From: Aestuariivivens sediminicola
Lineage (GTDB): Bacteria; Bacteroidota; Bacteroidia; Flavobacteriales; Flavobacteriaceae
DNA length: 64,000 bases
Direction of reading: 5' to 3'
NCBI RefSeq assembly: GCF_022662015.1
Contig: NZ_JAKMCM010000007.1
Location: forward strand, 1-64,000
Shown here: in pieces, positions 43,631 to 53,579 of the stretch
Layout: each line of letters begins with the position of its first letter
How positions within the stretch are numbered: position 1 is the first letter of the stretch
Notes under the pieces: model-generated
The model's input: the letters and a program-made list of their open reading frames with translations, nothing else
Told to the model about the DNA's origin: nothing
Databases searched by the model: none
Program-made: the position numbers and the translations under genes

Positions 43631-45274
43631 ATGTTAAAATATACGGCGATACCAATTCTGTGTTTAACGCTCTTCTGGTCTTGTAACCAAAACCCAAAAG
43701 TGTCATCAAATGAAACGAATCCTAAGTTAGTGGTGGGCATTGTTGTGGACCAGATGCGGTATGATTATTTAACCCGATTTTATAATAAATATGGTGAAGG
43801 TGGATTTAAACGCATGATGCGTGAAGGGTATAATTGCAAGAATAATCACTTTAATTACATTCCTACTAAAACCGGACCGGGACATGCTTCTATCTATACC
43901 GGGACAACGCCAAAATATCATGGTATCATTGGAAATGATTGGTATGATAAAATTCTTAAGGAAACCGTGTATTGCGTAGGAGATACTTCCATACGATCTG
44001 TTGGGACCAATGCCTCTTCTGGGCAGATGTCGCCCCACCGCTTAAAGACTACGACATTTGCGGATGAAAACAGGTTGTTTACTCAAGGAAAGGGCAAGAC
44101 CATAGGCATTTCCTTGAAGGACAGAGGGGCTGTATTACCTGCCGGGCATACGGCCAATGCAGCTTACTGGTTTCACGGTGGAGAGGAAGGTATTTGGATA
44201 AGCAGTACCCATTATATGGATGAATTACCGAACTGGGTAAAACTATTTAATGCAGAACATAGCGTAACGAAGTATTTAACCGAATGGAACACCTTTCACG
44301 ACATTAGCACCTATACAGAAAGTGGGTTAGATTTGAATGCGTATGAAAGAGGCTTTAACGGAAAGGATTCTGCCACTTTTCCCTATCCTTTGGATAAGCT
44401 CAAAGATGCTAACGGTGGTTTCGATATCCTGAAGACAACGGCTTACGGCAACAATTTGGTAACGGATTTTGCATTGGCAGCATTGACTGGTGAGGACCTG
44501 GGGCAAGATGCTGTTACCGATATTCTCGCAGTTAGTTATTCCAGTACGGATTATGTGGGGCATAACTTTGGCGTTAATTCAAAGGAGATAGAGGATACCT
44601 ATATTCGTCTAGACAAGGATTTAGAGCGTCTTTTAAAAGGTTTAGATGATTATGTTGGTAAAAATAATTATACCTTATTTTTAACGGCTGATCACGCGGC
44701 AGTCAATGTTCCTGCCTACTTACAATCCGTTAAAATACCTGCTGGGTATTTAAATCATGCGCAAACCAGGAGGAGATTCGAATCTTTCATGGAACAAACT
44801 TTTAATTCTGCCGAGTTAATTGAAAATATTAGCAATGATCAAATTTTTTTGAACAGAAGATTAGTTCATACCATGGGACTTAAATTAGAGGAGGTTCAGG
44901 AAAGGATAGTCAATGAATTAATCAACTATCCTCATGTTTATCAGGTCTATTCTGCAACGACCATGAGTACTTCCGAATTTACAATAGGCATTGAAGCACT
45001 TTTACAAAAGGGGTTTAATCAAAAACGGTCAGGCGACATATTGATTGTTCCTGATCCGGCCTTTATATCCTATCCTAAAACAGGGTCAACACATGGCAGC
45101 GGATTTAATTATGACACCCACGTACCGCTCTTATTTTTTGGAAAGGGCATCATGCAGGGATCGACGCATATAAAAACAGAAATAACCGATATTGCACCAA
45201 CGATGTCCGCTCTTTTAGGGATTAGTTTTCCAAATGCTGCTATCGGTCAACCCCTGGATTTCGTGTTAGAATAG
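43631..45274 (+). CDS. PafA-like alkaline phosphatase
   Basis: The 547-residue lipoprotein (lipobox FWSC, Cys18) belongs to the PafA group of the alkaline phosphatase superfamily, which releases phosphate from organic monoesters in Bacteroidota. The nucleophile Thr81 lies in TGPGHASIYTG, with Asn102 (GNDW) and the Lys163/Arg165 pair (SLKDRGAV) corresponding to the PafA active-site set. Metal ligands are in VVDQMRYDY, DYVGHNFG, TADHAAVN and GSTHGSGF. It is monocistronic by spacing. No Pho-box-like element was identified. Confidence 0.92.
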   Translation: MLKYTAIPILCLTLFWSCNQNPKVSSNETNPKLVVGIVVDQMRYDYLTRFYNKYGEGGFKRMMREGYNCKNNHFNYIPTKTGPGHASIYTGTTPKYHGIIGNDWYDKILKETVYCVGDTSIRSVGTNASSGQMSPHRLKTTTFADENRLFTQGKGKTIGISLKDRGAVLPAGHTANAAYWFHGGEEGIWISSTHYMDELPNWVKLFNAEHSVTKYLTEWNTFHDISTYTESGLDLNAYERGFNGKDSATFPYPLDKLKDANGGFDILKTTAYGNNLVTDFALAALTGEDLGQDAVTDILAVSYSSTDYVGHNFGVNSKEIEDTYIRLDKDLERLLKGLDDYVGKNNYTLFLTADHAAVNVPAYLQSVKIPAGYLNHAQTRRRFESFMEQTFNSAELIENISNDQIFLNRRLVHTMGLKLEEVQERIVNELINYPHVYQVYSATTMSTSEFTIGIEALLQKGFNQKRSGDILIVPDPAFISYPKTGSTHGSGFNYDTHVPLLFFGKGIMQGSTHIKTEITDIAPTMSALLGISFPNAAIGQPLDFVLE

Positions 45275-45430
45275 TCCATACAAATAATGGGCTTGGAGGG
45301 CATTTCCGACTCATATGGAACCGCCTGTAACTGCTTATCGAATTTATCTGCATTTAAAATCTTAAATAGCTGATAATTCTCTTTTTATTCGTATTTTTTT
45401 GTATCCTATTAATTTATTAATCAATTAGTT

Positions 45431-47890
45431 ATGAAAGAAAAAGTACACGTTTTACCCTCAAATCTTCTGTATAGCGAATCCAAAAAATTGCTATTTGTTC
45501 TCCTCTTTTCCCTGCTGAGCATTTTGGCCTTGCAGGCCCAAAACTCGAATGCCAGTGATACGGGTCACGATAACGCCAATGAAAATGCGACTGTAGAAGG
45601 TGGTACCGTGAGTACGGTTGATGGATTGGATTATGTTGAAGCTTGCTTTGGAGATGATGAACCAGATGTTTTTAATTTTCATGTTGAAGGGGCTTCAGGG
45701 CGGCTAAAGCAATGGGTCATCACCGACGATTGGGATAATATACTGTATCTACCTGAGACGCCTACGTTCGACTTCAATAATGAGGAGGAGGAAAGGACCT
45801 TAAGAGTGTATCATATATCCTATAATGGTATGAAACCACTAGTGCATCCTTTCTGGCACAAGCATATCAAAAACTTATCAGATTTAAGGGGTAAATTTGA
45901 CATTTCAGACAATTATATAGAGGTAAAATTGATTCAGCAACCTGAAGGTGGAACGATTTCTTTAGCCGATGGGTCAACAGAAATTGAAATATGTGCCGGT
46001 GATGGCCATTCAGATCTGTTCGCTGTCAATGTGACCGGTGCCAATGGAGGAGCGGGCGTCAATATGATTTGGGTCGTTACGGAAACGAATTATGATATTG
46101 TCATGACGTCTATGGATAATAGTTTTGATTTTGAAGACGATGGCGACGGCACGTACTGGATATGGCATTTAAGTTATGCCGAGAACGTTAGTCTCGATGG
46201 GCTTACCAATGCTCTGGAGTTAATGGGATGTTTTGATTTATCGAATCCCATAGAAGTTGTAAGAAATGGGGTAAATGCCGGAAGTATAGCCATTGCCAAT
46301 GGTGGTGGTACGGAAATAGAGATTTGTGCGGGAGATGGCATCAGTGATGCCTTCGATGTTGAAGTAACAGGTGATCTTTTGGGCGATAACATGGCATGGG
46401 TCATAACAGACAACGCCGCTGATCCCGAAATATTGGCCTTACCTGATGGCCCACCATTCGATTTGGAAGGTGCGGGTGACGGCACATGCCTGATCTGGCA
46501 TATTGCCTTTGAAGATGGATTGGTAGGCGCAGAAGTAGGTAATAATGTGTCTGCATTGATGGGCTGTTATGTGTTATCGAATCCCATAACTGTTATAAGG
46601 AATGGGGTTAATGCCGGAAGTATAGCCATTGCCAATGATGGTGGTACGGAAATAGAGATTTGTGCAGGAGATGGCGTCAGTGATGCCTTCGATGTTGAGG
46701 TCACCGGCAATCTTTTGGGTGATAACATAGCTTGGGTCATAACAGACAATGCCGCTGATCCCGAAATATTGGCCTTACCTGATGGCCCACCATTCGATTT
46801 GGAAGGTGCGGGTGACGGCACATGCCTGATCTGGCATATTGCCTTTGAAGATGGATTGACAGGTGCAGAAGTCGGTAATAATGTGTCAGCATTGATGGGC
46901 TGTTATGTATTATCGAATGCCATAACCGTCATAAGAAATGGGGTTAATGCCGGAAGTATAGCCATTGCCAATGATGGTGGTACGGAAATAGAGATTTGTG
47001 CAGGAGATGGCGTCAGTGATGCCTTCGATGTTGAAGTAACAGGTGATCTGTTGGGTGATAACATGGCATGGGTCATAACGGACAACGCCGATGATCCCGA
47101 AATATTAGCCTTGCCTGAAGGCCCACCATTCGATTTGGAAGAGGCAGGAGATGGGGTGTGTTTAATTTGGCATATCGCTTTCGAAGATGGGTTGACAGGT
47201 GCCGAAGTCGGCAACAATGTCTCCGCATTATCCGGATGCCTTAGCCTGTCCAATGCAATTCAGGTCACCCGAATTGGGGTTCATGGAGGGACTATTACAG
47301 GTGGTGAAGATAACAACTTTAGCTTTACAGTAGGAGATGAAACAGCCGATACCATAGCGGATGGTGCCATAACCCTGGAAGGTCAAATAGGAACCAATTC
47401 GGCTTGGGTATTAACCAATGAGGATGCTACCGTAATCCTGGCTTTGCCTGCGAATTATACAGATTTGGATTTCGATGGTTCGGAAGCCGGTGTCAATAAA
47501 CTATGGCACCTGAGTTATGCGGATGGTTTGGAGGGCCTTAACGCTCCGGATGAAGGCGATCATTTGGTGTCCGGCCTAGCAGGATGCTTCAGCCTCTCAA
47601 ATGCCATTACCATAACCCTGGAAGCTGCAGCGTCTGGTAAAATAGCCCTATATCCAAACCCGACGAAGGGATTGGTTAGTATCAATCTAAACAATTTTGG
47701 TGGTGAAAACCTGAATATAAGCCTGTACAATTTAAGAAGTGCAAGATTGTATAACCAGAATGTTTCTTTTAGCGGTTTATCGAAAATACAGGAGGTGAAT
47801 GTGGATGATTTAGACAGTGGCCTTTACTTTGTAAAAGTGACCAACCTCGAGACCGGGGCGACTGCTGTCAAAGGATTAGTAATTGACTAA
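45431..47890 (+). CDS. T9SS-secreted protein with 112-residue tandem repeats
   Basis: The 819-residue product has an N-terminal signal-like hydrophobic segment (about 18-36, LLFVLLFSLLSILALQAQ) and a type A T9SS sorting domain at the C terminus (from about 736: IALYPNPTKGLVSINL ... SGLYFVKV). Between them are about six repeats with the pattern EICAGDG, AWVITD, ILALP, GTCLIWHIAFEDGL and GC..LSN. Three central copies (starting near 46270, 46606 and 46942) are 336 bases apart and almost identical at DNA level. Each repeat has two cysteines and probably forms one beta-sandwich. It is a surface or secreted protein; binding or adhesion is likely, unproven. Confidence 0.9.
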   Translation: MKEKVHVLPSNLLYSESKKLLFVLLFSLLSILALQAQNSNASDTGHDNANENATVEGGTVSTVDGLDYVEACFGDDEPDVFNFHVEGASGRLKQWVITDDWDNILYLPETPTFDFNNEEEERTLRVYHISYNGMKPLVHPFWHKHIKNLSDLRGKFDISDNYIEVKLIQQPEGGTISLADGSTEIEICAGDGHSDLFAVNVTGANGGAGVNMIWVVTETNYDIVMTSMDNSFDFEDDGDGTYWIWHLSYAENVSLDGLTNALELMGCFDLSNPIEVVRNGVNAGSIAIANGGGTEIEICAGDGISDAFDVEVTGDLLGDNMAWVITDNAADPEILALPDGPPFDLEGAGDGTCLIWHIAFEDGLVGAEVGNNVSALMGCYVLSNPITVIRNGVNAGSIAIANDGGTEIEICAGDGVSDAFDVEVTGNLLGDNIAWVITDNAADPEILALPDGPPFDLEGAGDGTCLIWHIAFEDGLTGAEVGNNVSALMGCYVLSNAITVIRNGVNAGSIAIANDGGTEIEICAGDGVSDAFDVEVTGDLLGDNMAWVITDNADDPEILALPEGPPFDLEEAGDGVCLIWHIAFEDGLTGAEVGNNVSALSGCLSLSNAIQVTRIGVHGGTITGGEDNNFSFTVGDETADTIADGAITLEGQIGTNSAWVLTNEDATVILALPANYTDLDFDGSEAGVNKLWHLSYADGLEGLNAPDEGDHLVSGLAGCFSLSNAITITLEAAASGKIALYPNPTKGLVSINLNNFGGENLNISLYNLRSARLYNQNVSFSGLSKIQEVNVDDLDSGLYFVKVTNLETGATAVKGLVID
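46270..47277 (+). repeat. Three near-identical 336-bp tandem repeats inside the T9SS gene
   Basis: The phrase ATGCCGGAAGTATAGCCATT recurs at 46275, 46611 and 46947, an exact 336-base (112-codon) period. Copies differ by scattered substitutions, fewer between copies one and two over long stretches, which points to recent duplication or gene conversion. Confidence 0.92.
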
Positions 47891-48069
47891 CTCACTATAT
47901 GTAAATTGAGATTGGGGTATTTAAAAAACAGAGGTTGAAGGTAATGAAGTAGCAGCCTGTCGATCAGTCAGGTGGTCGCATTGTATGCATCTTAAAACGG
48001 TTGCGTATGTCGACTTAGCTTAATATAACAGCATTACCTCACGAAAAGGCTCATGTTTTTTGTGTACCC

Positions 48070-48912
48070 CTATCTTTTTAGAATTCCTTTCCATCGGAGT
48101 TGTCTGATAAACCGGCCTTGCTCTTTTGTCACCAGGTAGTCCTGTTGTTCTCTTTTTGCTCTGAAATAGCCGGTCATATAGTCCCGAAACAATTGGAGCC
48201 CCTTTTTCTTATAAGCTAATTTCAATGCGGATAGGAATGTTAGGAAGAAGCCATAGCGCATTTTATATAAGGCTTCTCCCTGCAAATATTTTGAAGCTTT
48301 GGTGTAGCGCATTCCGGTTGGTTTTAAATGTTTCACTTTTAAGGAGGCATCCGTTAAAATGTCCCAACCGTAAAATTTTGCAAGTAACTCGTCCACGGTG
48401 TCCCAGCCCATAGACGGCATTAATTTACCGATTTCCATAAAACAGGCTTTGCGGTAGGCTTTTAAGGCCCCTCGGATGTGATCCTTTCGGGTGAGGTCCT
48501 CCAATACCCATTGTCCGTTTCTCTCGATGTAACAAAATCCGGAGACCATACCCACTGTAGGATTCGCTATAAAATGACGTGACAGTTGCTCCAGGTAGTT
48601 ATTCGGAAATATCAAGTCGGCATCGAACTTACAGATCACATCGAAATCTTCATCTAAGCTGTGATAACCCTTATAAAAGGCATTGATAATTTTAGAACCC
48701 GGTAAATGGGCATTGGAGGATGCCACATTGATAAGCGTGATCCACGAATGTTTTTCCCCATAGGCTTCTACAATATCCTGAGTTTGATCTGTTGAATTAT
48801 CATTGACAACAACCACTGCCTCCGGTAAGAGTGTTTGATTAACCAGGGAATCCAAAGTTAAACCGATATAGCTGGCTTCATTATGAGCGGGTATGACAAT
48901 GTAGAAATTCAA
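48070..48912 (-). CDS. Family 2 glycosyltransferase
   Basis: The 280-residue protein has the GT-A fold start FYIVIPAHNEASYIGLTLDSL, the nucleotide-binding VVVNDNSTDQTQ and the metal motif CKFDADLIFP (DAD). A basic C-terminal region is membrane-peripheral. It is the last gene of the KASIII-methyltransferase-GT2 run (27 bases from the methyltransferase). The sugar donor and acceptor are unknown; the neighbours suggest a lipid acceptor. Confidence 0.9.
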   Translation of the reverse strand: MNFYIVIPAHNEASYIGLTLDSLVNQTLLPEAVVVVNDNSTDQTQDIVEAYGEKHSWITLINVASSNAHLPGSKIINAFYKGYHSLDEDFDVICKFDADLIFPNNYLEQLSRHFIANPTVGMVSGFCYIERNGQWVLEDLTRKDHIRGALKAYRKACFMEIGKLMPSMGWDTVDELLAKFYGWDILTDASLKVKHLKPTGMRYTKASKYLQGEALYKMRYGFFLTFLSALKLAYKKKGLQLFRDYMTGYFRAKREQQDYLVTKEQGRFIRQLRWKGILKR

Positions 48913-48939
48913 GAATTAACAGTTTAACTTGTATGGTTA

Positions 48940-49461
48940 TTAAGCGCGTTCGGCATATACCAGGTAATATCTTGGAGTGAACCATCTTAAAATTGGACGA
49001 ATGCCCATTTTTTTTGTGGGATGCGCCCATTTTTTTCGTTCCAGGATCTTCCATCCCGATTTTTCCAGTAACCAATCGAATTGCCAGTCCTCGAATTCAT
49101 GGTAATGCCTGTCCCATAAATCTGTTTTACTTCTGTAGGCTGAGGAAAACCATAGTCGCAATGGAACGCTCGCCACGAGCTTATTGGCCTTTATAGATCT
49201 TAAAACAGTAAATGGAGAAATGAGATGCTCAAAAATTTCAAAGGCGGTCACTACATCTGCATCAGATTGGCTTATGGTTGAGGTATCTAAATCTAAGTCT
49301 TCACCTTTGGTGTTTTCGACCTTATATCCATTGGCAATCATAAGGTCTGAAAACGGATTCTCAACACCCAGATCTAAAATCTTTTCTGATTTAGAAACGT
49401 ATTTTTCTAAAAATTGAAATGTAATTTTGAAGCGCTTATTTGGATACGTATGCTCGTACAT
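48940..49461 (-). CDS. Class I SAM-dependent methyltransferase-like protein
   Basis: Start chosen at 49461 (MYEHTYPNKRF), immediately after the KASIII stop (TGATATG); upstream Mets fall inside the KASIII gene. The 173-residue product has the SAM-binding motif ILDLGVENPFSDLM, an acidic GEDLDLDTS segment and VVTAFEIFEHL, as in Methyltransf_11-type enzymes. The first motif lacks the usual glycine-rich GxGxG, so binding may be atypical. It sits between KASIII and the glycosyltransferase genes, so a role in the same product is likely. Confidence 0.85.
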   Translation of the reverse strand: MYEHTYPNKRFKITFQFLEKYVSKSEKILDLGVENPFSDLMIANGYKVENTKGEDLDLDTSTISQSDADVVTAFEIFEHLISPFTVLRSIKANKLVASVPLRLWFSSAYRSKTDLWDRHYHEFEDWQFDWLLEKSGWKILERKKWAHPTKKMGIRPILRWFTPRYYLVYAERA

Positions 49462-49462
49462 A

Positions 49463-50521
49463 TCAGCATTTGTAAACAATTGCATTAATATGCATTCCTG
49501 CGCCCACGCTTGCAAATATGACCACATCGCCTTTGGCCAGACTGTGGTTTTCAAGTTCATTGTTTTTCACCATATCGAAAAGCGTGGGTACCGTTGCCAC
49601 AGAACTATTACCTAACTTCTGAATACTCATGGGCATAACATATTCCGGGATTTCTGCTTTGTACAGTCTGTAAAATCGCTTTAAGATGGCTTCGTCCATT
49701 TTTTCATTGGCCTGATGGATGAATATTTTCTTAACTGCTTGAATTGGTACACCGCTGTTGTCAAGACAGGTCTTCATGGCCTTGGGCACGTTGCTAAGGG
49801 CGAATTCATATATTTTTCGACCATCCATTTTGATGTACCTCGTATCCCGACATAACTCCTGGTTGTTAGAATTCCCAAAAAATAAATAGTAGGCCTCATC
49901 ATAGGTAAAACTGGCCGACTCATGTGCTAAAATACCACCTTCGTCAGAGGTCGCTTCAATGATCGTAGCACCTGCTCCGTCAGAGAATATCATAGAATCC
50001 CTATCGTGCTTATCTATAACCCTGGAGAGGGTTTCGGTTCCGATAACCAAACAGCGTTTTGCCATTCCGGCCTGGATAAATGCTTTGGCCTGTATGACGC
50101 CCTCAACCCAACCCGGACAACCAAATAGAATGTCGTAGGCCACGCATTTCGGATTTTTAATGCGTAAACTGTGTTTTACCCTCGAAGCTAAGGAGGGTAA
50201 GATGTCACTTTGAATGGTGTTGTATTTTACATCGCCGAAATTATGTGCTACGATGATATAATCTAATGTTTCACGATCAATTTTCGCATCTTCAATAGCT
50301 TTTTCCGCTGCAAAGAAGCCAAGGTCGGAAGCATTTAAGTGTGGTTTGGTATAGCGTCTTTCAGAAATACCGGTTATCGACATAAATTTCTCTACGATAA
50401 CTTCATTTGGATCATTAATGCTGGATCCGTCGGTGTTCAGAAATTCATGCTCATGGAAATTTTCATTTTTTTCAATATCGTCCGGTATGTAGCTTCCTGT
50501 TCCGGTTATTTTAATATTCAT
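49463..50521 (-). CDS. 3-oxoacyl-ACP synthase III family protein (KASIII-like)
   Basis: The 352-residue thiolase-fold enzyme condenses an acyl-CoA or acyl starter with malonyl-ACP or a related nucleophile. The Cys-His-Asn catalytic set is present: Cys135 in LFGCPGWVEG, His in IHQANEKMD and Asn in KLGNSSVATVP. It is not near fatty-acid genes and is the first gene of an operon with a methyltransferase and a glycosyltransferase. It diverges from housekeeping FabH (long insert at about 24-45), so a specialised lipid or pigment role is more likely. Confidence 0.88.
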   Translation of the reverse strand: MNIKITGTGSYIPDDIEKNENFHEHEFLNTDGSSINDPNEVIVEKFMSITGISERRYTKPHLNASDLGFFAAEKAIEDAKIDRETLDYIIVAHNFGDVKYNTIQSDILPSLASRVKHSLRIKNPKCVAYDILFGCPGWVEGVIQAKAFIQAGMAKRCLVIGTETLSRVIDKHDRDSMIFSDGAGATIIEATSDEGGILAHESASFTYDEAYYLFFGNSNNQELCRDTRYIKMDGRKIYEFALSNVPKAMKTCLDNSGVPIQAVKKIFIHQANEKMDEAILKRFYRLYKAEIPEYVMPMSIQKLGNSSVATVPTLFDMVKNNELENHSLAKGDVVIFASVGAGMHINAIVYKC

Positions 50522-50604
50522 AAATTTAAACTTAATACGCGAATATACTTTGTTTAATTTTTATATCAATTTTATACTGGATGACTTTACGATGTTCAGC
50601 GACT

Positions 50605-53457
50605 TTATTCGGCTTCTATAAAGTCTTCAACAGGTGTGCAGGTGCAGATTAAATTCCGGTCTCCATAAGCATCATCGACACGCCTTACACTTGGCCAGAA
50701 TTTATTCTCCTTTACATAATCCAATGGGAACGCAGCCTTTTCTCTGGAATAAGGAAACAGCCATTCATCTGAAGTCACCATGTCCAGGGTATGTGGCGCA
50801 TTTTTTAACACATTGTTGGTGTCCGTCTCCGAAAGCGCATCAATTTCTTTTTTAATTGAAATCAGCGCATCACAAAACCTGTCGATTTCAGCTTTGCTTT
50901 CACTTTCTGTAGGTTCAATCATTAAGGTGCCCGCTACCGGAAAAGATACGGTTGGCGCATGAAATCCGTAGTCCATCAGACGTTTGGCAATATCTGAAAC
51001 TTCAATACCTTTCGCTTTAAAAGGACGACAATCTACAATCATTTCGTGCGCGGCCCTACCACGTTCGCCGGAATACAGGGTGTCAAAACTGCCTTCCAGG
51101 CGTTTTTTCATGTAATTGGCATTTAAAATGGCAACCTTTGTGGCCTGTGTTAAACCTTCGGCACCGAGCATTTTAATATACCCATAAGAAATCAAACAGG
51201 CCAATGCCGAACCGTATGGTGCAGCCGATATGGCCGTAATTGCCTTATCTCCTCCAACTTTTTTCACAGGATTACCGGGCAGAAACGGCACCAGTTGTTC
51301 AGCAACACATATGGGCCCCACTCCCGGACCACCGCCACCATGCGGAATGGCAAATGTCTTGTGGAGGTTTAAATGGCAAACATCCGCTCCAATATGCCCG
51401 GGATTGGTTAAACCTACCTGAGCATTCATATTGGCGCCATCCATGTATACCTGACCGCCATTATCATGGATTATTTTGGTGATTTCTTTTATGGCAGATT
51501 CATAAACCCCATGGGTTGACGGATACGTCACCATGAGTGCCGCTAAATGGTCTTTATGCAATTCGGCTTTGTCCCGTAAATCCTCGATATCAATATTTCC
51601 TTCTTCAGTCGATTTTGTCACCACTACCTTCATACCTGCCATTACAGCACTGGCAGGATTGGTTCCATGTGCCGAGGAGGGAATTAAACAGATATTGCGG
51701 TTAAAGTCACCCCGTGATTCATGGTATGCTCTAATAACCATCAAACCGGCGAACTCACCCTGGGCTCCGGAATTCGGTTGCAGGGATGTTGCTGCAAATC
51801 CGGTGATTTCAGTAAGCTGATCTTCCAATGCATTTAAAACAGCTGTATAGCCTTTTGCCTGGTTAAGCGGGGCGAAAGGATGAATATTACCCCATTTAAA
51901 CCAACTTAAGGGGAGCATTTCCGAAGCTGCATTGAGCTTCATGGTGCAGGATCCCAAAGAAATCATTGAATGGTTCAGGGACAAATCCTTACGCTCCAAG
52001 GTTTTGATATAGCGCATTAATTCGGTTTCGGAATGGTAACTGTTAAAAACCGGATCTGTTAAGAAAGAAGAGACCCTTTTAACTGAGCTATCGATATTAG
52101 ACGCCTGGTTAACCGAATCAATTATTATGGTCGCTTTATTGGCAGCTTCTGCAAAAACAGAAATCAGGTAGTTGATATCCCGAATTGAAGTGGTTTCATT
52201 AATGGAAATGGTCACGGTGTTACTATCCGGATAATGAAGATTGACCTTTTTTGCTTTTGCTACCTTTTTTATGGCTTTTGCATTCGTTTTTAGCTGAAGA
52301 GTATCAAAATAAGAGGTGTTCACCTGTTGGTAGCCCAAAGTCTCCAATATCTGCGCCAGTTTACTGGCCTTGTTGTGAATTTTACCGGCAATAAACTGCA
52401 AACCTTTTGGTCCGTGGTAAACTGCGTACATTCCCGCCATAACAGCCAATAAAACCTGTGCCGTACAAATATTCGATGTCGCTTTATCCCGTTTTATATG
52501 CTGTTCCCGTGTTTGCAGGGCCATCCGCAAAGCGCGGTTTCCATTGGCATCTTTGGTGACTCCAATAATACGTCCCGGAATATCGCGTTTATATATTTCT
52601 TTTGTTGCAAAATAAGCCGCATGTGGTCCACCATAACCCATGGGTATACCAAACCGCTGTGTTGTCCCAATAACTACATCCGCACCAAATTTACCCGGTG
52701 CTTCAAGTTTCACCAAACTTAAGATATCAGCTGCAACAGCCACTTTGATGTTCGCCTGGTTGGCATTTTGTATAAACGAACCGATATTGGGGATCTGTCC
52801 ATTTTTACCGGGATATTGCAGCAGCGCACCAAAAAAGGCATCGGAAAAATTGAAGTTGTCTTCATTCCCGATTACTAATTCTATGCCAATAGGTGTTGCT
52901 CTGGTCTGTAATAAAGATAGCGTCTGAGGCAATACCGACTCGGAAACAAAAAATTTATTTACACCGGCTTTCTTTTGAGCGCGGTCGCGAACCGAAAATA
53001 ACAGGCTCATGGCCTCCGCGGCTGCTGTACTCTCATCAAGTAAGGAGGCATTCGCTATTTCCATTCCTGTCAATTCAATAATCATAGTCTGGAAGTTCAA
53101 CAAGGCTTCCAGTCGGCCCTGGGCAATTTCGGCCTGATATGGCGTGTATGCCGTATACCATCCGGGATTTTCTAAAATGTTGCGCTGAATGACGGCCGGT
53201 AATACTGTGGGATGATAACCCAGGCCAATGTAGGTTTTTCTGGCTTTATTTTCCTTAGAAAGATCATGTATATGCAATAGATATTCATGTTCGGTCATGG
53301 GATCATCCAAACGCAATTCCCTTTTTAATCGAATATCATCCGGTATGGTTTCAAGTATAAGTTCATCCAAAGAATTCAAGCCTAAATAGTCTAACATCTC
53401 AGCCTGATCCTTTTCATTCGGACCTATATGACGCAGGGCAAAAGCATTAGTATTCAT
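50605..53457 (-). CDS. gcvP: Glycine dehydrogenase (aminomethyl-transferring), P protein
   Basis: The 950-residue enzyme decarboxylates glycine with PLP and passes the aminomethyl group to the H protein in the glycine cleavage system. It is the single-chain form, with the N-terminal half ([27 protein letters not shown]) and the C-terminal half carrying the PLP lysine in [16 protein letters not shown]. Length is normal. gcvT and gcvH are not in the window, and no glycine riboswitch was seen upstream. Confidence 0.97.
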   Translation of the reverse strand: MNTNAFALRHIGPNEKDQAEMLDYLGLNSLDELILETIPDDIRLKRELRLDDPMTEHEYLLHIHDLSKENKARKTYIGLGYHPTVLPAVIQRNILENPGWYTAYTPYQAEIAQGRLEALLNFQTMIIELTGMEIANASLLDESTAAAEAMSLLFSVRDRAQKKAGVNKFFVSESVLPQTLSLLQTRATPIGIELVIGNEDNFNFSDAFFGALLQYPGKNGQIPNIGSFIQNANQANIKVAVAADILSLVKLEAPGKFGADVVIGTTQRFGIPMGYGGPHAAYFATKEIYKRDIPGRIIGVTKDANGNRALRMALQTREQHIKRDKATSNICTAQVLLAVMAGMYAVYHGPKGLQFIAGKIHNKASKLAQILETLGYQQVNTSYFDTLQLKTNAKAIKKVAKAKKVNLHYPDSNTVTISINETTSIRDINYLISVFAEAANKATIIIDSVNQASNIDSSVKRVSSFLTDPVFNSYHSETELMRYIKTLERKDLSLNHSMISLGSCTMKLNAASEMLPLSWFKWGNIHPFAPLNQAKGYTAVLNALEDQLTEITGFAATSLQPNSGAQGEFAGLMVIRAYHESRGDFNRNICLIPSSAHGTNPASAVMAGMKVVVTKSTEEGNIDIEDLRDKAELHKDHLAALMVTYPSTHGVYESAIKEITKIIHDNGGQVYMDGANMNAQVGLTNPGHIGADVCHLNLHKTFAIPHGGGGPGVGPICVAEQLVPFLPGNPVKKVGGDKAITAISAAPYGSALACLISYGYIKMLGAEGLTQATKVAILNANYMKKRLEGSFDTLYSGERGRAAHEMIVDCRPFKAKGIEVSDIAKRLMDYGFHAPTVSFPVAGTLMIEPTESESKAEIDRFCDALISIKKEIDALSETDTNNVLKNAPHTLDMVTSDEWLFPYSREKAAFPLDYVKENKFWPSVRRVDDAYGDRNLICTCTPVEDFIEAE

Positions 53458-53485
53458 TAAAAAGGTGATTTTGTTATACAGTTGG

Positions 53486-53493
53486 CAAAAATA
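53486..53493 (-). promoter_or_regulatory. Promoter -7 box for gcvP
   Basis: CAAAAATA is TATTTTTG on the minus strand, matching TAnnTTTG, about 29 bases upstream of the gcvP start. Confidence 0.6.
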
Positions 53494-53567
53494 CGTAATA
53501 ATTCAGGTTTTTTATTGCTGATTAAATAAAGTTTTTAACCAATTAAAACCGTTATTAACACATTGGT

Positions 53568-53575
53568 TATTTTTG
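53568..53575 (+). promoter_or_regulatory. Promoter -7 box for the UbiA-like gene (leaderless candidate)
   Basis: TATTTTTG matches TAnnTTTG and ends four bases before the ATG at 53580, so transcription may start at the start codon. Confidence 0.5.
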
Positions 53576-53579
53576 TTTT

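Noticed and set aside
46174-47253. Three related minus-strand frames (PSPAPSKSNGG type) inside the T9SS repeat gene
   Set aside because: They recur only because the plus-strand repeats recur; the sorting domain and signal segment fix the plus-strand frame as real.
53458-53579. Glycine riboswitch upstream of gcvP
   Set aside because: The 122-base interval is AT-rich, holds only promoter boxes and has no aptamer-like helices.
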